Shown here in pieces: positions 45,916 to 54,321 of a stretch of DNA of 64,000 nt; position 1 is the first letter of the stretch, and every line of letters starts with the position of its first letter. A program made the translations under genes and the position numbers. Source of the stretch: Azospirillum sp. TSH100 (GTDB taxonomy: Bacteria; Pseudomonadota; Alphaproteobacteria; Azospirillales; Azospirillaceae); the NCBI RefSeq assembly GCF_004923295.1, contig NZ_CP039635.1, forward strand, positions 888,501 to 952,500. The letters are read 5' to 3'. Below the pieces are notes generated by a model. It worked only from the letters and a program-made list of their open reading frames with translations, was not told where the DNA came from and did no database searches.

Positions 45916-45983
45916 TTCGTCGTTTCAGGTGGTCGCGATCGAGCTGCCTGTCCGCGCCGGGCTGGCTGCGTCCGCGCCTTATT

Positions 45984-46709
45984 CTATTTCACATACTGAT
46001 CGCTTATGCGTTGGGCGGTTCCGTCGGCAATGACGGAGTCGACGGCCGCTTTGAGCGTTTCGACGAGGTGTGGCGAGCATTTCCGGGAGCAGGCGAGATA
46101 GACGTCATCGAACGCGACGGCCTTGCCGATCACGATCTTTTCCGGACGGCCGGACCTCTTCCACTTCCAGAGGGTTTCCGGCGTTCCGTTGAACCAGGCC
46201 TCGTCACCGTTCGGGCTGAGAACCTCCGTTTCCCTCTGTCCGACCTTGAGGGTGCGAAGCTGGCTTTGCGGGAAGCCCTTGGCCTTCAACAGCTCTTCCT
46301 GAGCGGTGCCCTGGCCGACGATGATGCTGCTCAGTTCGGCCCTTGCCTGCTCGAAGCTGTCGATCGATTTGCCGACCGTCGCGAAACTCCGCTCCGTCGT
46401 GAAGATTTTCGCGATCCAGGTATAGTTCGGCTCGCGTGCCGGGGAACGCGCGAAGGGGATGATCAGCAGATTTTCGCCCTCGGCCACCTCCTGCTGCCCG
46501 CGCTTCCAAGGGTCGAAGATGATTTCGCCCTGATATCCCGCGCGTTTCAGCGCCTCAAGCGTGATATCGGCGACGAAGCCGCCCTGATCCGCCTGATCCA
46601 TCGTCATCGGCGGGGCATCTACGCTGTAGATCCTCAGCCTTTCCGCCATGACTGGAGCCGCCGCAGCCGAGGCAACCACCGTCATTGCGATCAGAATGCT
46701 GTTTCGCAT
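45984..46709 (-). CDS. Periplasmic family 3 solute-binding protein
   Basis: A 241-residue protein. Signal peptide 1 to about 22 ([15 protein letters not shown]), then a type II binding fold: [20 protein letters not shown] (ligand-binding start), TLEALKRAG and [18 protein letters not shown]. The short ligand-binding domain and lack of transporter genes suggest a stand-alone sensor or an orphan amino-acid-type binding protein; several such DUF-like proteins occur in Azospirillum-type genomes. It has two cysteines near the C-terminus ([10 protein letters not shown]). RBS AAGGAGGAGC precedes ATG. Confidence 0.85.
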   Translation of the reverse strand: MRNSILIAMTVVASAAAAPVMAERLRIYSVDAPPMTMDQADQGGFVADITLEALKRAGYQGEIIFDPWKRGQQEVAEGENLLIIPFARSPAREPNYTWIAKIFTTERSFATVGKSIDSFEQARAELSSIIVGQGTAQEELLKAKGFPQSQLRTLKVGQRETEVLSPNGDEAWFNGTPETLWKWKRSGRPEKIVIGKAVAFDDVYLACSRKCSPHLVETLKAAVDSVIADGTAQRISDQYVK

Positions 46710-47058
46710 TGGGGCTCCTCCTTGACAGCGTGCCGGTTTATCGTGACTTCCTTCGCGCCTCTAATATACTCCCCGGTGCGGAATGAGTGCCGGTTGGGTG
46801 CTGCATTGATTTTCCAGGCACGCCACCATAAGCCATCCTGAGAGCTTAAAGAGATTATTTGCTCTGTTTTCCCGATCAATGGGTGATCGGACCCGTCTGA
46901 TGCTTAAATATTTCTTAACGCATCTGCGAGGTGTGTCTGACGCTATTTGCCCGGGTCGGGTCGTCGCTGCATGCCGTCGACATTCCGCAGCCTGACGGGT
47001 CCGGATCGCGTTTCGTCATTGGTGCGTGTCTGGTGCGTCATGGACGCGCCGACAGACC
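46710..47058. other. Intergenic region with one dyad
   Basis: About 350 nt between a minus-strand binding protein start and the end of the minus-strand phosphatase. Besides the dyad at 46872-46890 and an AT-rich stretch after it, nothing was recognised. Confidence 0.4.
46872..46890. promoter_or_regulatory. Dyad upstream of the solute-binding protein
   Basis: CCGATCA / TGATCGG, a perfect seven-base inverted repeat with a five-base spacer, 163 nt upstream of the binding-protein start. Candidate operator. Confidence 0.35.
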
Positions 47059-47847
47059 CTAGATCGTGCACAGGAACCGACGCTCCGTCCCCTCCAGCAC
47101 CAGGGCGGTCAGGCGGTTGGTGGCATAGGCGCCGGTGTCGATGCCGATGCGGTTGGGCAGAAGTTCGGGCTCCGGCGCGATGGTATGGCCGTGGACCACC
47201 ACCTTGCCATGGTCGACTCGCGATGCCAGGAAGGCATCGCGGATCCACAGCCGGTCCTGGTCCTCCTGCTGGTCGAGCGGCACGCCGGGTCGGACGCCGG
47301 CATGGACGAAATGATAGTCGCCGATGGTCAGATGGTTGCGCAAGGCGCCCAGAAAGGCGCGGTGATGGGCCGGCAGCAGGCTGTTCAGCATCATCTGCGC
47401 CTGCTGGAGATGTTCGACCGGCGAATCCGGGTCGGGGGCGGGGATGCCGTAGCTTTCCAGCGTCGCGTCGCCGCCGTAGGTCAGCCAGCCGGGGGCGACG
47501 CGCAGGTCCGACAGGAAGCCCAGCATCGTGTCCTCGTGGTTGCCGCGCAGGAACACGGCGCCGAAGGCCGGCGGCAGCCCGCAGGCCAGCCGTTCGATCA
47601 CCAGCCGCGAGTCCGGGCCGCGGTCGACGTAGTCGCCAAGGAAGACCAGATATTTCAGCAGGTTCGGTGCCTGATCAGCGTCGCGTGCGATCTGGCCCAA
47701 CATCTGGTCGAGCAGGTCGAGCCGGCCATGGATGTCGCCGACCGCATAGACCCGCATGCCGCGCGGCACCGATGCCGGCCCCATCCGCCCGGCCGAGGGA
47801 GTGCCCGAAATGGCCTCCGTCCACAGTTTCCGTGCCAAGCTCAACAC
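47059..47847 (-). CDS. PPP-family metallophosphatase (PrpA-like serine/threonine phosphatase)
   Basis: A 262-residue phosphoesterase with the three metal-binding motifs GDIHG, GDYVDRG and GNHED and the later histidines FVHAG and VVHGHT. This is the bacterial protein phosphatase group of PrpA/PrpB and bacteriophage lambda phosphatase. It is cytoplasmic and stands alone. Substrate not known. Confidence 0.92.
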   Translation of the reverse strand: MLSLARKLWTEAISGTPSAGRMGPASVPRGMRVYAVGDIHGRLDLLDQMLGQIARDADQAPNLLKYLVFLGDYVDRGPDSRLVIERLACGLPPAFGAVFLRGNHEDTMLGFLSDLRVAPGWLTYGGDATLESYGIPAPDPDSPVEHLQQAQMMLNSLLPAHHRAFLGALRNHLTIGDYHFVHAGVRPGVPLDQQEDQDRLWIRDAFLASRVDHGKVVVHGHTIAPEPELLPNRIGIDTGAYATNRLTALVLEGTERRFLCTI

Positions 47848-48098
47848 GAGGTGATTCTCGACGTCGTCACGTTCCGCCCTGTCACCTGTGTCCGGGCCGG
47901 CGCCTCTTCAAGGGGCTTCGCCTGTTGCACCGCATTTGCGTCGCCTTCGACCCGATGGTGATGCCGTCGGACATTGCGGTCAATCCATTGCGCATTGAAC
48001 GACTTCGACGATTCCACTTTGACACCGAGGGGGTGCCGGGTGAAATCTTCGGTCGACAAGATCCGTTTTGCGACCAGCCAAAAGGCCCCCGCAGCATC

Positions 48099-49361
48099 AT
48101 GACCAACGACCATAAGAACCGTTCCGCCGGAGGATCCGCCCTGTCCCGCCGCCTGCTGGGTCAGGCCGCCATCGCCGGTGGCGTGCTGGCCGGATTCGGC
48201 CGTGCGCCGGTCTTCGCCCAGGACACCACGCTGAAGGTCGGCGTGCTGCTGCCGCGCTCCGGCCTGCTGGCCCAGGCGGGCCAGGCCTGCCAGCGCGGCG
48301 CCGACATCGCCCCGGCGGTGCTGTCCGAACTCGGCTACAAGGTCGAGGTGATGTCGGCCGACACCGAATCGAACGCCGACGTCGCCCGCTCGCGCACGGA
48401 AAAGCTGATCAACGACGGCGCCCATGTCATCGTCGGCGCTTTCGACAGCGGCCAGACAGCCGCCGCCGCCCAGGTCTGCGAGCAGCGCGGCGTGCCGCTG
48501 GTGATGAACATCGCCGCTGCCGACAAGCTGACCGAGCAGGGCTACAAGACCGTCTTCCGCAACTTCCCGACCTCGACCATGCTGGTGTCGAACGGGATGT
48601 CGCTGATGAAGGACCTGTTCGCCGCCACCGGCACCACGCCGAAGACCGCCGTCTTCCTGCATGCCAACGACACCTTCGGCATGGCGAACAAGGCCGCCAT
48701 CGACGCGCTGTTCCCCAAGCTGAACATGCCCTTCCAGATCCTGGAATCGATCTCCTACGACCCGAAGGCGCAGGACCTTGCGGTGGAGGTGGCGAAGGCC
48801 AAGGGCACCGGCGCCGAACTCGCCATCGTCACCACCCGCGCCAACGACGCCATCATGATGGTGCGCGAAATGGTGAAGCAGCGCTGGGAGCCGAAGGGCA
48901 TCGTCTCCCCGGGTTCGCCGGGCCTGTATGACGAGCAGTTCTACAAGGTGCTGGGCAAGTACGCCGACTATGCCATCACCAACCTGCCCTGGTACGACCC
49001 CAAGGCGGCGATGACCAAGCGGGTCGAGGCGGCCTTCAGGAAGCAGTTCCCGAACGACCGGTTCGAGGGCTACGCCTTCAACGTCGCCTTCACCTTCGAG
49101 GCGATCCTGATCGCCGCCGACGCCTTCAAGCGGGCGGGCACCGCGGAATCTTCGGCGATGCTGGCGGCGCTGCGTCAGACCAACCTGTCGGACAAGCTGA
49201 TGGTCGGCCCGGCGATCACCTTCGACGACAAGGGCCAGAACACCAACCTGATCTCCGCCTGCATCCAGAACCACAAGCTGCGCCCGACCGTGGTGCTGCC
49301 GAAGGGGTCCGCCGAAGCCGACCCGGTCTTCCCGATGCCGGGCTGGGGCAAGCGGGCCTAA
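48099..49361 (+). CDS. Branched-chain amino acid-type ABC substrate-binding protein (Tat-exported)
   Basis: A 420-residue Peripla_BP_6 protein. The N-terminal region has ALSRRLLGQAAIAGGVLAGF, an RR-containing Tat-type signal. The mature part begins TTLKVGVLLPRSGLLAQAGQ and has the type I fold landmarks IVGAFDSGQTAAAAQVC and FLHANDTFGMANKAAIDALF. Ligands of the family include amino acids, amides and urea. No permease or ATPase gene lies nearby, so it is an orphan binding protein. The start ATG at 48099 has a poor RBS. Confidence 0.85.
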   Translation: MTNDHKNRSAGGSALSRRLLGQAAIAGGVLAGFGRAPVFAQDTTLKVGVLLPRSGLLAQAGQACQRGADIAPAVLSELGYKVEVMSADTESNADVARSRTEKLINDGAHVIVGAFDSGQTAAAAQVCEQRGVPLVMNIAAADKLTEQGYKTVFRNFPTSTMLVSNGMSLMKDLFAATGTTPKTAVFLHANDTFGMANKAAIDALFPKLNMPFQILESISYDPKAQDLAVEVAKAKGTGAELAIVTTRANDAIMMVREMVKQRWEPKGIVSPGSPGLYDEQFYKVLGKYADYAITNLPWYDPKAAMTKRVEAAFRKQFPNDRFEGYAFNVAFTFEAILIAADAFKRAGTAESSAMLAALRQTNLSDKLMVGPAITFDDKGQNTNLISACIQNHKLRPTVVLPKGSAEADPVFPMPGWGKRA

Positions 49362-49380
49362 ACTGCCTTACCGTGACTAT

Positions 49381-49405
49381 CCCCTCTCCCCCCAGGGGAG
49401 AGGGG
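49381..49405. repeat. REP-like palindrome
   Basis: CCCCTCTCCCCCCAGGGGAG then AGGGG, a single unit of the same element as at 20334 and 60953. It sits between convergent genes. Confidence 0.75.
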
Positions 49406-49440
49406 ATCTTGATATGGGGAAAGTGGAGCGGGAGCCCCCC

Positions 49441-50085
49441 TCAACTCCCCGGTGCTCTGGGCGCGCTCCAGTTGCGCATCACGCTGACCACGCGCAGCAC
49501 GAACACCGCGAGCGCGCCGACCACCGCGACCGGTACCGGCGGCAGTTCCATCCACTGGCCGGCGACCATCACCGCCGCCCCCAGCAGCGAGGCCATGGCA
49601 TAGATCTCCTCGCGCAGCACCCGCGGCACCTCCGCCACCAGCAGGTCGCGCATCGCCCCGCCGCCGCAGGCGGTCATCACCCCCAGCAGGGCGGCCGGAA
49701 GCGGGCTCAGCCCATAGGCCAGCGCCTTGCCGCAGCCGGCGACGGTGAACAGCCCGAGCCCGGCGGCGTCCAGCACCATCACCGGCTTGCCCAGCCGGTT
49801 GATCGGCTTGTGGAACAGGAAGGCGGTCAGACCGGCAGCCAGGGCGACGAAAAGATAGCTGTCGTCGCGCAGGCTGGCGGGGGGCAGCGAACCGATCAGC
49901 AGGTCACGCATCACGCCGCCGGCCAGCGCCGCCGCCAGCGACAGCACCATCACCCCGAACAGGTCAAGCCGCTTGCGCACCGCCAGCGTGCCGCCGCTGA
50001 GGCCGAAGACGAACACGCCGATGAAATCCATCACCGTCAGCAGGATGGACAGGTCGGTCGGCATCGGAATGGGAAGTGGCGGCAT
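49441..50085 (-). CDS. TRIC-family (UPF0126, YicG-like) cation channel protein
   Basis: A 214-residue inner-membrane protein with seven helices in two repeats, each with the glycine/arginine motif: AALAGGVMRDLLIGSLPPAS and CGGGAMRDLLVAEVPRVLRE. These GGxxRD loops are the TRIC/UPF0126 signature; prokaryotic members conduct monovalent cations. An ATG seven codons later (50064) is an alternative start. No RBS is clear. Confidence 0.9.
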   Translation of the reverse strand: MPPLPIPMPTDLSILLTVMDFIGVFVFGLSGGTLAVRKRLDLFGVMVLSLAAALAGGVMRDLLIGSLPPASLRDDSYLFVALAAGLTAFLFHKPINRLGKPVMVLDAAGLGLFTVAGCGKALAYGLSPLPAALLGVMTACGGGAMRDLLVAEVPRVLREEIYAMASLLGAAVMVAGQWMELPPVPVAVVGALAVFVLRVVSVMRNWSAPRAPGS

Positions 50086-50159
50086 GGGGCGAACTCGGCG
50101 GAGAATGTCTGCTCAATGATTGAGCATAGGCGCCCCCGCGCCGCCAAGCGAAACCTCAG

Positions 50160-50780
50160 CTACACCGTGTCGGGTGCCGACAGCCGGATGCCCATCCGCC
50201 GCGCTTCCAGCAGGAAGGCGCGGGTCATCTGCAACAGGTCGGTACGCCAGTAGAGCTGGGTCAGCGGCTCGTCCAGGAAATCCTCCGGCAGCATGGCGTA
50301 GCAGTAGGTCTCCACCACCCGGATGTCCTGCTTCCAGGGATCGACGCCGTCGCGCCAACCGATGGTCCAGCCGGCATGGCCGGCGCCGATGGCCCAGCGC
50401 TCGAAATGCGGGGCGATGGTGTTGCTGTCGATCGGATCCGTCACCGGCACCTGATAGATGGCGACGAAGCGCCGGACATTCAGCTGAAGCCGCATCAGCA
50501 GCGAATCGCCGAAGGCGCCGATGCGGTACAGGCAGTCGGGCGAGCCGGGGGCATGGCTGAAGGCCACCTCGGCCCGCCGAAGCCCGCTCAGCGGCGTGGC
50601 GGACGGCGCATCGGCCAGCGGCGGCGTCTCATACTCCACGGCGCGCAGATCCTCGACCACGTCATGGGTCAGCATGTGGGAAACGCGGCTCTGCGCCTCG
50701 GCGATGGTCAGGCGGGTCAAGGGGCGGTCCCTTCGGGCAAGTTGCGCAATGGTCAGGACACGAACGTCTTCTTCGCCCAT
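50160..50780 (-). CDS. Hypothetical protein divergent from copA
   Basis: A 206-residue soluble protein, [20 protein letters not shown] at the start, with mixed helix and strand and aromatic segments such as [20 protein letters not shown] and [19 protein letters not shown]. Not recognised. A longer start at 50855 would run over the copper promoter, so 50780 is preferred. Copper-linked function is possible only from position. Confidence 0.6.
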   Translation of the reverse strand: MGEEDVRVLTIAQLARRDRPLTRLTIAEAQSRVSHMLTHDVVEDLRAVEYETPPLADAPSATPLSGLRRAEVAFSHAPGSPDCLYRIGAFGDSLLMRLQLNVRRFVAIYQVPVTDPIDSNTIAPHFERWAIGAGHAGWTIGWRDGVDPWKQDIRVVETYCYAMLPEDFLDEPLTQLYWRTDLLQMTRAFLLEARRMGIRLSAPDTV

Positions 50781-50817
50781 TTGTTCAGGAAGAGACGACT
50801 CTGCGTCGATCGGCCCC

Positions 50818-50848
50818 TTGACCTTCCAATTGCTGGAAGCCCCATATC
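50818..50848 (+). promoter_or_regulatory. CueR-type copper promoter of copA-cueR
   Basis: TTGACC (50818-50823), then CATATC (50843-50848) with an unusually long 19-bp spacer that contains the dyad CTTCCA / TGGAAG (50823-50828, 50834-50839). Over-long spacers with a central dyad are the mark of MerR-family activated promoters, and the CTTCC/GGAAG arms suit CueR. Confidence 0.8.
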
Positions 50849-50882
50849 CTTTCATGCCGAGCGGAATCGAAGGAGAACCGGC

Positions 50883-53321
50883 ATGACCACGACCCAGCAC
50901 AGCAGCAGCCCCACGGCGATCGCCGCTCTCGACATCGGCGTGTCTGGCATGACCTGCGCCTCCTGCGTCCGCCGGGTAGAGAAGGCGCTGGGCCGGGTGC
51001 CGGGCGTCACCGCCGTCTCGGTCAATCTGGCGACGGAGCGGGCGCGGCTGAGCTTCGCCGGTCCGCCCGATGCCAGGGCCGCGGCGCAAGCGGTCGAGGC
51101 CGCCGGTTTCCATGCCGAACGGCGTGAATTCGACCTGTCGGTCACCGGCATGACCTGCGCCTCCTGTTCCGGCCGGGTGGAGAAGGCGCTGAACCGCCTG
51201 CCGGGCGTCGAGACAGCGACCGTCAATCTGGCGACCGAGCGCGCCCATGTCGTCGCCTTCGCCGGCAGCCTGGACACCGCCGATCTGGTCGCGGCGGTGG
51301 AGAAGGTCGGCTACGGCGCCGCCCCCGTCGCGCAAGGCGGCGAGCAGCGGGAGGAGGAGGCGCGGGCCGACCGCAGCCGGCGCGGTCTGCACCATGTGCT
51401 GATCGCCGCGGCGCTGTCGCTGCCGCTGCTGGCGGGCATGATCGGCGACCTGTTCGGGGCGGACTGGATGCTGCCGGGCTGGGTGCAGCTGATCCTCGCC
51501 AGCGTCGTGCAGGTCTGGCTGGGCGCGCGTTTCTACCGTGCCGGCTGGAACGCGCTGCGGGCAGGGGCCGGCAACATGGATCTGCTGGTGGCGCTCGGCA
51601 CCTCGGCGGCCTGGGGACTCAGCCTGTACCTGATGCTGACCGCGCATCCGGGCCACCAGCCGCATCTCTATTTTGAAGCCTCGTCGGTGCTGATCACCTT
51701 CGTGCTGTTCGGCAAATGGCTGGAGGCGCGGGCCAAGGGACAGACCGCGGCGGCGATCCGCGCGCTGATGGATCTGCGCCCGGCCACCGCCCGGCTGCGC
51801 CGCGACGGCGTCGAGACCGAGGTGCCGGTGGAGCGCGTCCGCGTCGGCGATCTCGTGGTGATCCGCCCCGGCGAGCGGGTGCCGGTCGACGGCCGGGTGA
51901 TCGAGGGTGGCGGTGGCGTCGACGAATCGATGCTGACCGGCGAGAGCCTGCCGGTCGACAAGGAGCCGGGCGCCCGCGTCACCGGCGGCTCGATCAACGG
52001 CGACGGCCTGCTGGTGGTGGAGACCACGGCGGTCGGCACGGAGACCATGCTGGCGCAGATCGTCCGCATGGTGGAGGGCGCCCAGGCGTCGAAGGCGCCG
52101 ATCCAGCGTCTGGTCGACCGGGTCAGCGCGGTCTTCGTCCCGGCGGTGCTGGCGGTGGCGGCGCTGACACTCGCCGGCTGGTGGGTCGTCGGCGGTGACC
52201 TGGAGGCGGCCATCGTCACCGCCGTCTCCGTGCTGGTCATCGCCTGTCCCTGCGCGCTGGGTCTGGCGACGCCGACCGCCATCATGGTCGGCACCGGCGT
52301 CGCAGCCCGTCACGGCATTCTCATCAAGGACGCCGAGGCGCTGGAACGCGCCCACGCCCTGACCGCCGTCGCCTTCGACAAGACCGGCACGCTGACGGAA
52401 GGCAAGCCGCGCGTCACCGACCTGATCCCCGCCGACGGCACCGATGGCGAAACCCTGCTGCGCCTCGCCGCCGCCCTCCAGGCCGGCAGCGAGCATCCGC
52501 TCGCCCTTGCCCTGCGCGACCGCGCCGCCGGCGCCGGCATGGCGGCGGACCCGGTGAGCGATTTCCGCGCGCTGGCCGGCCGCGGCGTTGCCGGCACGGT
52601 GGCGGGGCGCCGCCTGCAACTCGGCAACGCCCGCGCGGTGGCGGAGGCCGGCTTGCGGCCCGGTGTCCTCGCCGAACAGGCCGACGCGCTCGCTGCATCC
52701 GGGCGCACCCTGTCCTGGCTTATCGAGGTCGGCGAGGGGCCGCGTCCGCTCGGACTCGTCGCCTTTGGCGACATTGTGAAGGACAGCGCGATCACCGCAG
52801 TCGCTTCGCTGAAGGCCCAGGGGGTTGAGCCGGTGATGGTGACCGGCGACGGCTGGGGCGCCGCCCGCTCCGTCGCTGCGGCGCTCGGCATCGGGCGGGT
52901 GTTCGCCGAGGTGCTGCCGGGCGACAAGGCCGCCGTTGTCGCGACCTTGAAGGGGGAGGGCAAGGTGGTCGGCATGGTCGGTGACGGCATCAACGACGCG
53001 CCCGCTCTTGCCGCCGCCGATGTCGGCATCGCCATGGCGACCGGCACCGACGTGGCGATGCACAGCGCGGGCGTCACCCTGATGCGCGGCGATCCCCGTC
53101 TGGTCGCCGGCGCCATCGACGTGTCGCGCCGGACCTATGCGAAGATCCGCCAGGGGCTGTTCTGGGCCTTCGCCTACAACGTGATCGGCATCCCGCTGGC
53201 GGCGTCGGGCAATCTCAGCCCGGTGCTGGCGGGGGCGGCGATGGCGCTGAGCTCGGTCAGCGTGGTGGTGAATGCCCTGACCCTGCGTGGCTGGACGCCA
53301 CCCAAAACCGAGGACGCATGA
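50883..53321 (+). CDS. copA: Copper-exporting P1B-type ATPase
   Basis: An 812-residue heavy-metal ATPase. Two N-terminal metal-binding domains each carry GMTCASC (Cys25/28 and Cys92/95). Then eight membrane helices with the CPC motif in [15 protein letters not shown], the actuator TGES, the phosphorylation site [12 protein letters not shown], the SEHPLALAL His-Pro and the hinge [10 protein letters not shown]. It exports Cu(I) from the cytoplasm. RBS GAAGGAGAACC. The stop overlaps the start of cueR (ATGA). Confidence 0.96.
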   Translation: MTTTQHSSSPTAIAALDIGVSGMTCASCVRRVEKALGRVPGVTAVSVNLATERARLSFAGPPDARAAAQAVEAAGFHAERREFDLSVTGMTCASCSGRVEKALNRLPGVETATVNLATERAHVVAFAGSLDTADLVAAVEKVGYGAAPVAQGGEQREEEARADRSRRGLHHVLIAAALSLPLLAGMIGDLFGADWMLPGWVQLILASVVQVWLGARFYRAGWNALRAGAGNMDLLVALGTSAAWGLSLYLMLTAHPGHQPHLYFEASSVLITFVLFGKWLEARAKGQTAAAIRALMDLRPATARLRRDGVETEVPVERVRVGDLVVIRPGERVPVDGRVIEGGGGVDESMLTGESLPVDKEPGARVTGGSINGDGLLVVETTAVGTETMLAQIVRMVEGAQASKAPIQRLVDRVSAVFVPAVLAVAALTLAGWWVVGGDLEAAIVTAVSVLVIACPCALGLATPTAIMVGTGVAARHGILIKDAEALERAHALTAVAFDKTGTLTEGKPRVTDLIPADGTDGETLLRLAAALQAGSEHPLALALRDRAAGAGMAADPVSDFRALAGRGVAGTVAGRRLQLGNARAVAEAGLRPGVLAEQADALAASGRTLSWLIEVGEGPRPLGLVAFGDIVKDSAITAVASLKAQGVEPVMVTGDGWGAARSVAAALGIGRVFAEVLPGDKAAVVATLKGEGKVVGMVGDGINDAPALAAADVGIAMATGTDVAMHSAGVTLMRGDPRLVAGAIDVSRRTYAKIRQGLFWAFAYNVIGIPLAASGNLSPVLAGAAMALSSVSVVVNALTLRGWTPPKTEDA

Positions 53322-53719
53322 TGAAGGACGGCATGACCATCGGCGATGCCGCCAAGGCGTCGGGCGTCAACGCCAAGCTGATCCGCTATTACGAATCGAT
53401 CGGCCTGATCCCGGAGGCCGGGCGGACGGCGTCGGGCTACCGCGTCTACAGCGACCGCGACGTGAATGTGCTGCGCTTCGTCAAGCGGGCGCGCACGCTG
53501 GGCTTCGGGATCGAGCGTATCCAGAAGCTGGTCGGGCTGTGGCAGGACCGTTCCCGGTGCAGCGCCGAGGTCAAGCGCATCGCGCTCCAGCATATCGACG
53601 AGCTGGAGGCGAAGATCGCCGAACTGCAGGCGATGCGCGACACGCTGCACGAGCTTGCCGACGCCTGCCATGGCGACGAGCGACCGGATTGCCCGATTTT
53701 GAAGGATTTGGCGTCGTGA
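53318..53719 (+). CDS. cueR: CueR-type copper-responsive MerR regulator
   Basis: A 133-residue MerR protein: winged helix ([20 protein letters not shown]), a dimerisation helix, and a Cys-X7-Cys metal loop (Cys117 and Cys125 in [10 protein letters not shown]) with Ser79 before the loop, the +1 metal-sensor signature. It overlaps the copA stop by 4 nt and would activate the copA promoter. Confidence 0.95.
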   Translation: MMKDGMTIGDAAKASGVNAKLIRYYESIGLIPEAGRTASGYRVYSDRDVNVLRFVKRARTLGFGIERIQKLVGLWQDRSRCSAEVKRIALQHIDELEAKIAELQAMRDTLHELADACHGDERPDCPILKDLAS

Positions 53720-53728
53720 GGCAAAGCA

Positions 53729-53751
53729 CCCTCTCCCGGGACGGGAGAGGG
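53729..53751. repeat. REP-like palindrome
   Basis: CCCTCTCCC / GGGAGAGGG, a perfect nine-base stem with a GGGAC loop, between convergent cueR and a small gene; likely also the cueR terminator. Confidence 0.65.
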
Positions 53752-53760
53752 CCTTCCCCC

Positions 53761-53958
53761 TTACCGCTTCGTCTTCGGGTCGTGCGTGTGGTGCAGGTCC
53801 TGTTCGCCGCCGCCGCTGGAGCTGCCGGACTGCCGGCCGTTGGTCGGCTCGCCCGGATGCGGGTGTTTCTCCGGCGCCGCTTGCGGCTTGTCGGCGTTCT
53901 GCTGGCTGCTGCCGGGGCCGCCATGGTGGCGGTCGGTCGCCTCGTTGCGCTTGCTCAT
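53761..53958 (-). CDS. Small disordered, His/Gly/Ser-rich protein
   Basis: A 65-residue protein, MSKRNEATDRHHGGPGSSQQ at the start, with almost no hydrophobic residues. Polar low-complexity composition (Gln, Pro, His, Gly, Ser) indicates intrinsic disorder, as in stress-induced small proteins of Azospirillum-type bacteria. Its ATG is 3 nt after the stop of the next gene upstream, so the two are co-translated from one stress-type promoter. Function unknown. Confidence 0.55.
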   Translation of the reverse strand: MSKRNEATDRHHGGPGSSQQNADKPQAAPEKHPHPGEPTNGRQSGSSSGGGEQDLHHTHDPKTKR

Positions 53959-53961
53959 GCC

Positions 53962-54162
53962 TCACCGATCCTGCTGATAGCCCTGGTGGGTGGTGTTCTG
54001 CCGGGTGTTGCCCTGCTGGCCCTGTTCCTTGGTGTTCGGGGCGCCGCGGTTGCTCACGCCGTCGTCTGGTGATGCGCTGGTCGCCGGCTCGCCGGGGCCC
54101 GTCTTCCCACCTCCCTTGTCGCTGCGGCCCTCGGGCGGGACGGGCGGGATGTGCTTGGTCAT
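53962..54162 (-). CDS. Small disordered Gly/Pro/Gln-rich protein
   Basis: A 66-residue protein, MTKHIPPVPPEGRSDKGGGK at the start and NTTHQGYQQDR at the end, without hydrophobic core. AAAAAGGAG lies 8 nt before the ATG. A GGAAC-N17-GTT EcfG-type promoter begins 57 nt upstream (54199-54223), so it is probably part of the general stress regulon along with the next small gene. Confidence 0.6.
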   Translation of the reverse strand: MTKHIPPVPPEGRSDKGGGKTGPGEPATSASPDDGVSNRGAPNTKEQGQQGNTRQNTTHQGYQQDR

Positions 54163-54198
54163 GGTGGCGCTCCTTTTTGTTGGCTCGCGTCTCAACCC

Positions 54199-54223
54199 AA
54201 CAGAAGGATGGGAGAGGGGTTCC
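54199..54223 (-). promoter_or_regulatory. EcfG-type general stress promoter (minus strand)
   Basis: Reading the minus strand: GGAAC, 17-nt spacer, GTT. It points at the two small disordered-protein genes ending at 53761. Confidence 0.6.
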
Positions 54224-54321
54224 GGGAATAGAGAGACCCACCCATGCGCTCGGCTTCCGCAATGCTTTCATGCGAAATTGCTGCGACCGCAGGGTGCATG
54301 ACGGCCCTTATGCTGACGGGC

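Larger units (their letters stand above)
45715..45929. repeat. Duplicated segment carrying tRNA-Pro, copy 2
   Basis: Second copy of the 215-nt unit. The text between the copies (45619-45714) includes a short direct repeat GGCCCCCAAATT / GGCCCCCCAAATC (near 45655-45681). Confidence 0.9.

Noticed and set aside
46947..48098. 384-codon N-terminal extension of the 48099 binding protein
   Set aside because: It is the complement of the phosphatase gene and has Arg/Pro/Gly-rich nonsense composition; the Tat signal marks the real N-terminus.
50160..53063. A 967-codon open frame on the minus strand
   Set aside because: It runs antisense through copA; the sequence is His/Gln/Arg/Gly-rich nonsense typical of the complement of high-GC genes. 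Only its last 206 codons form a plausible separate gene.
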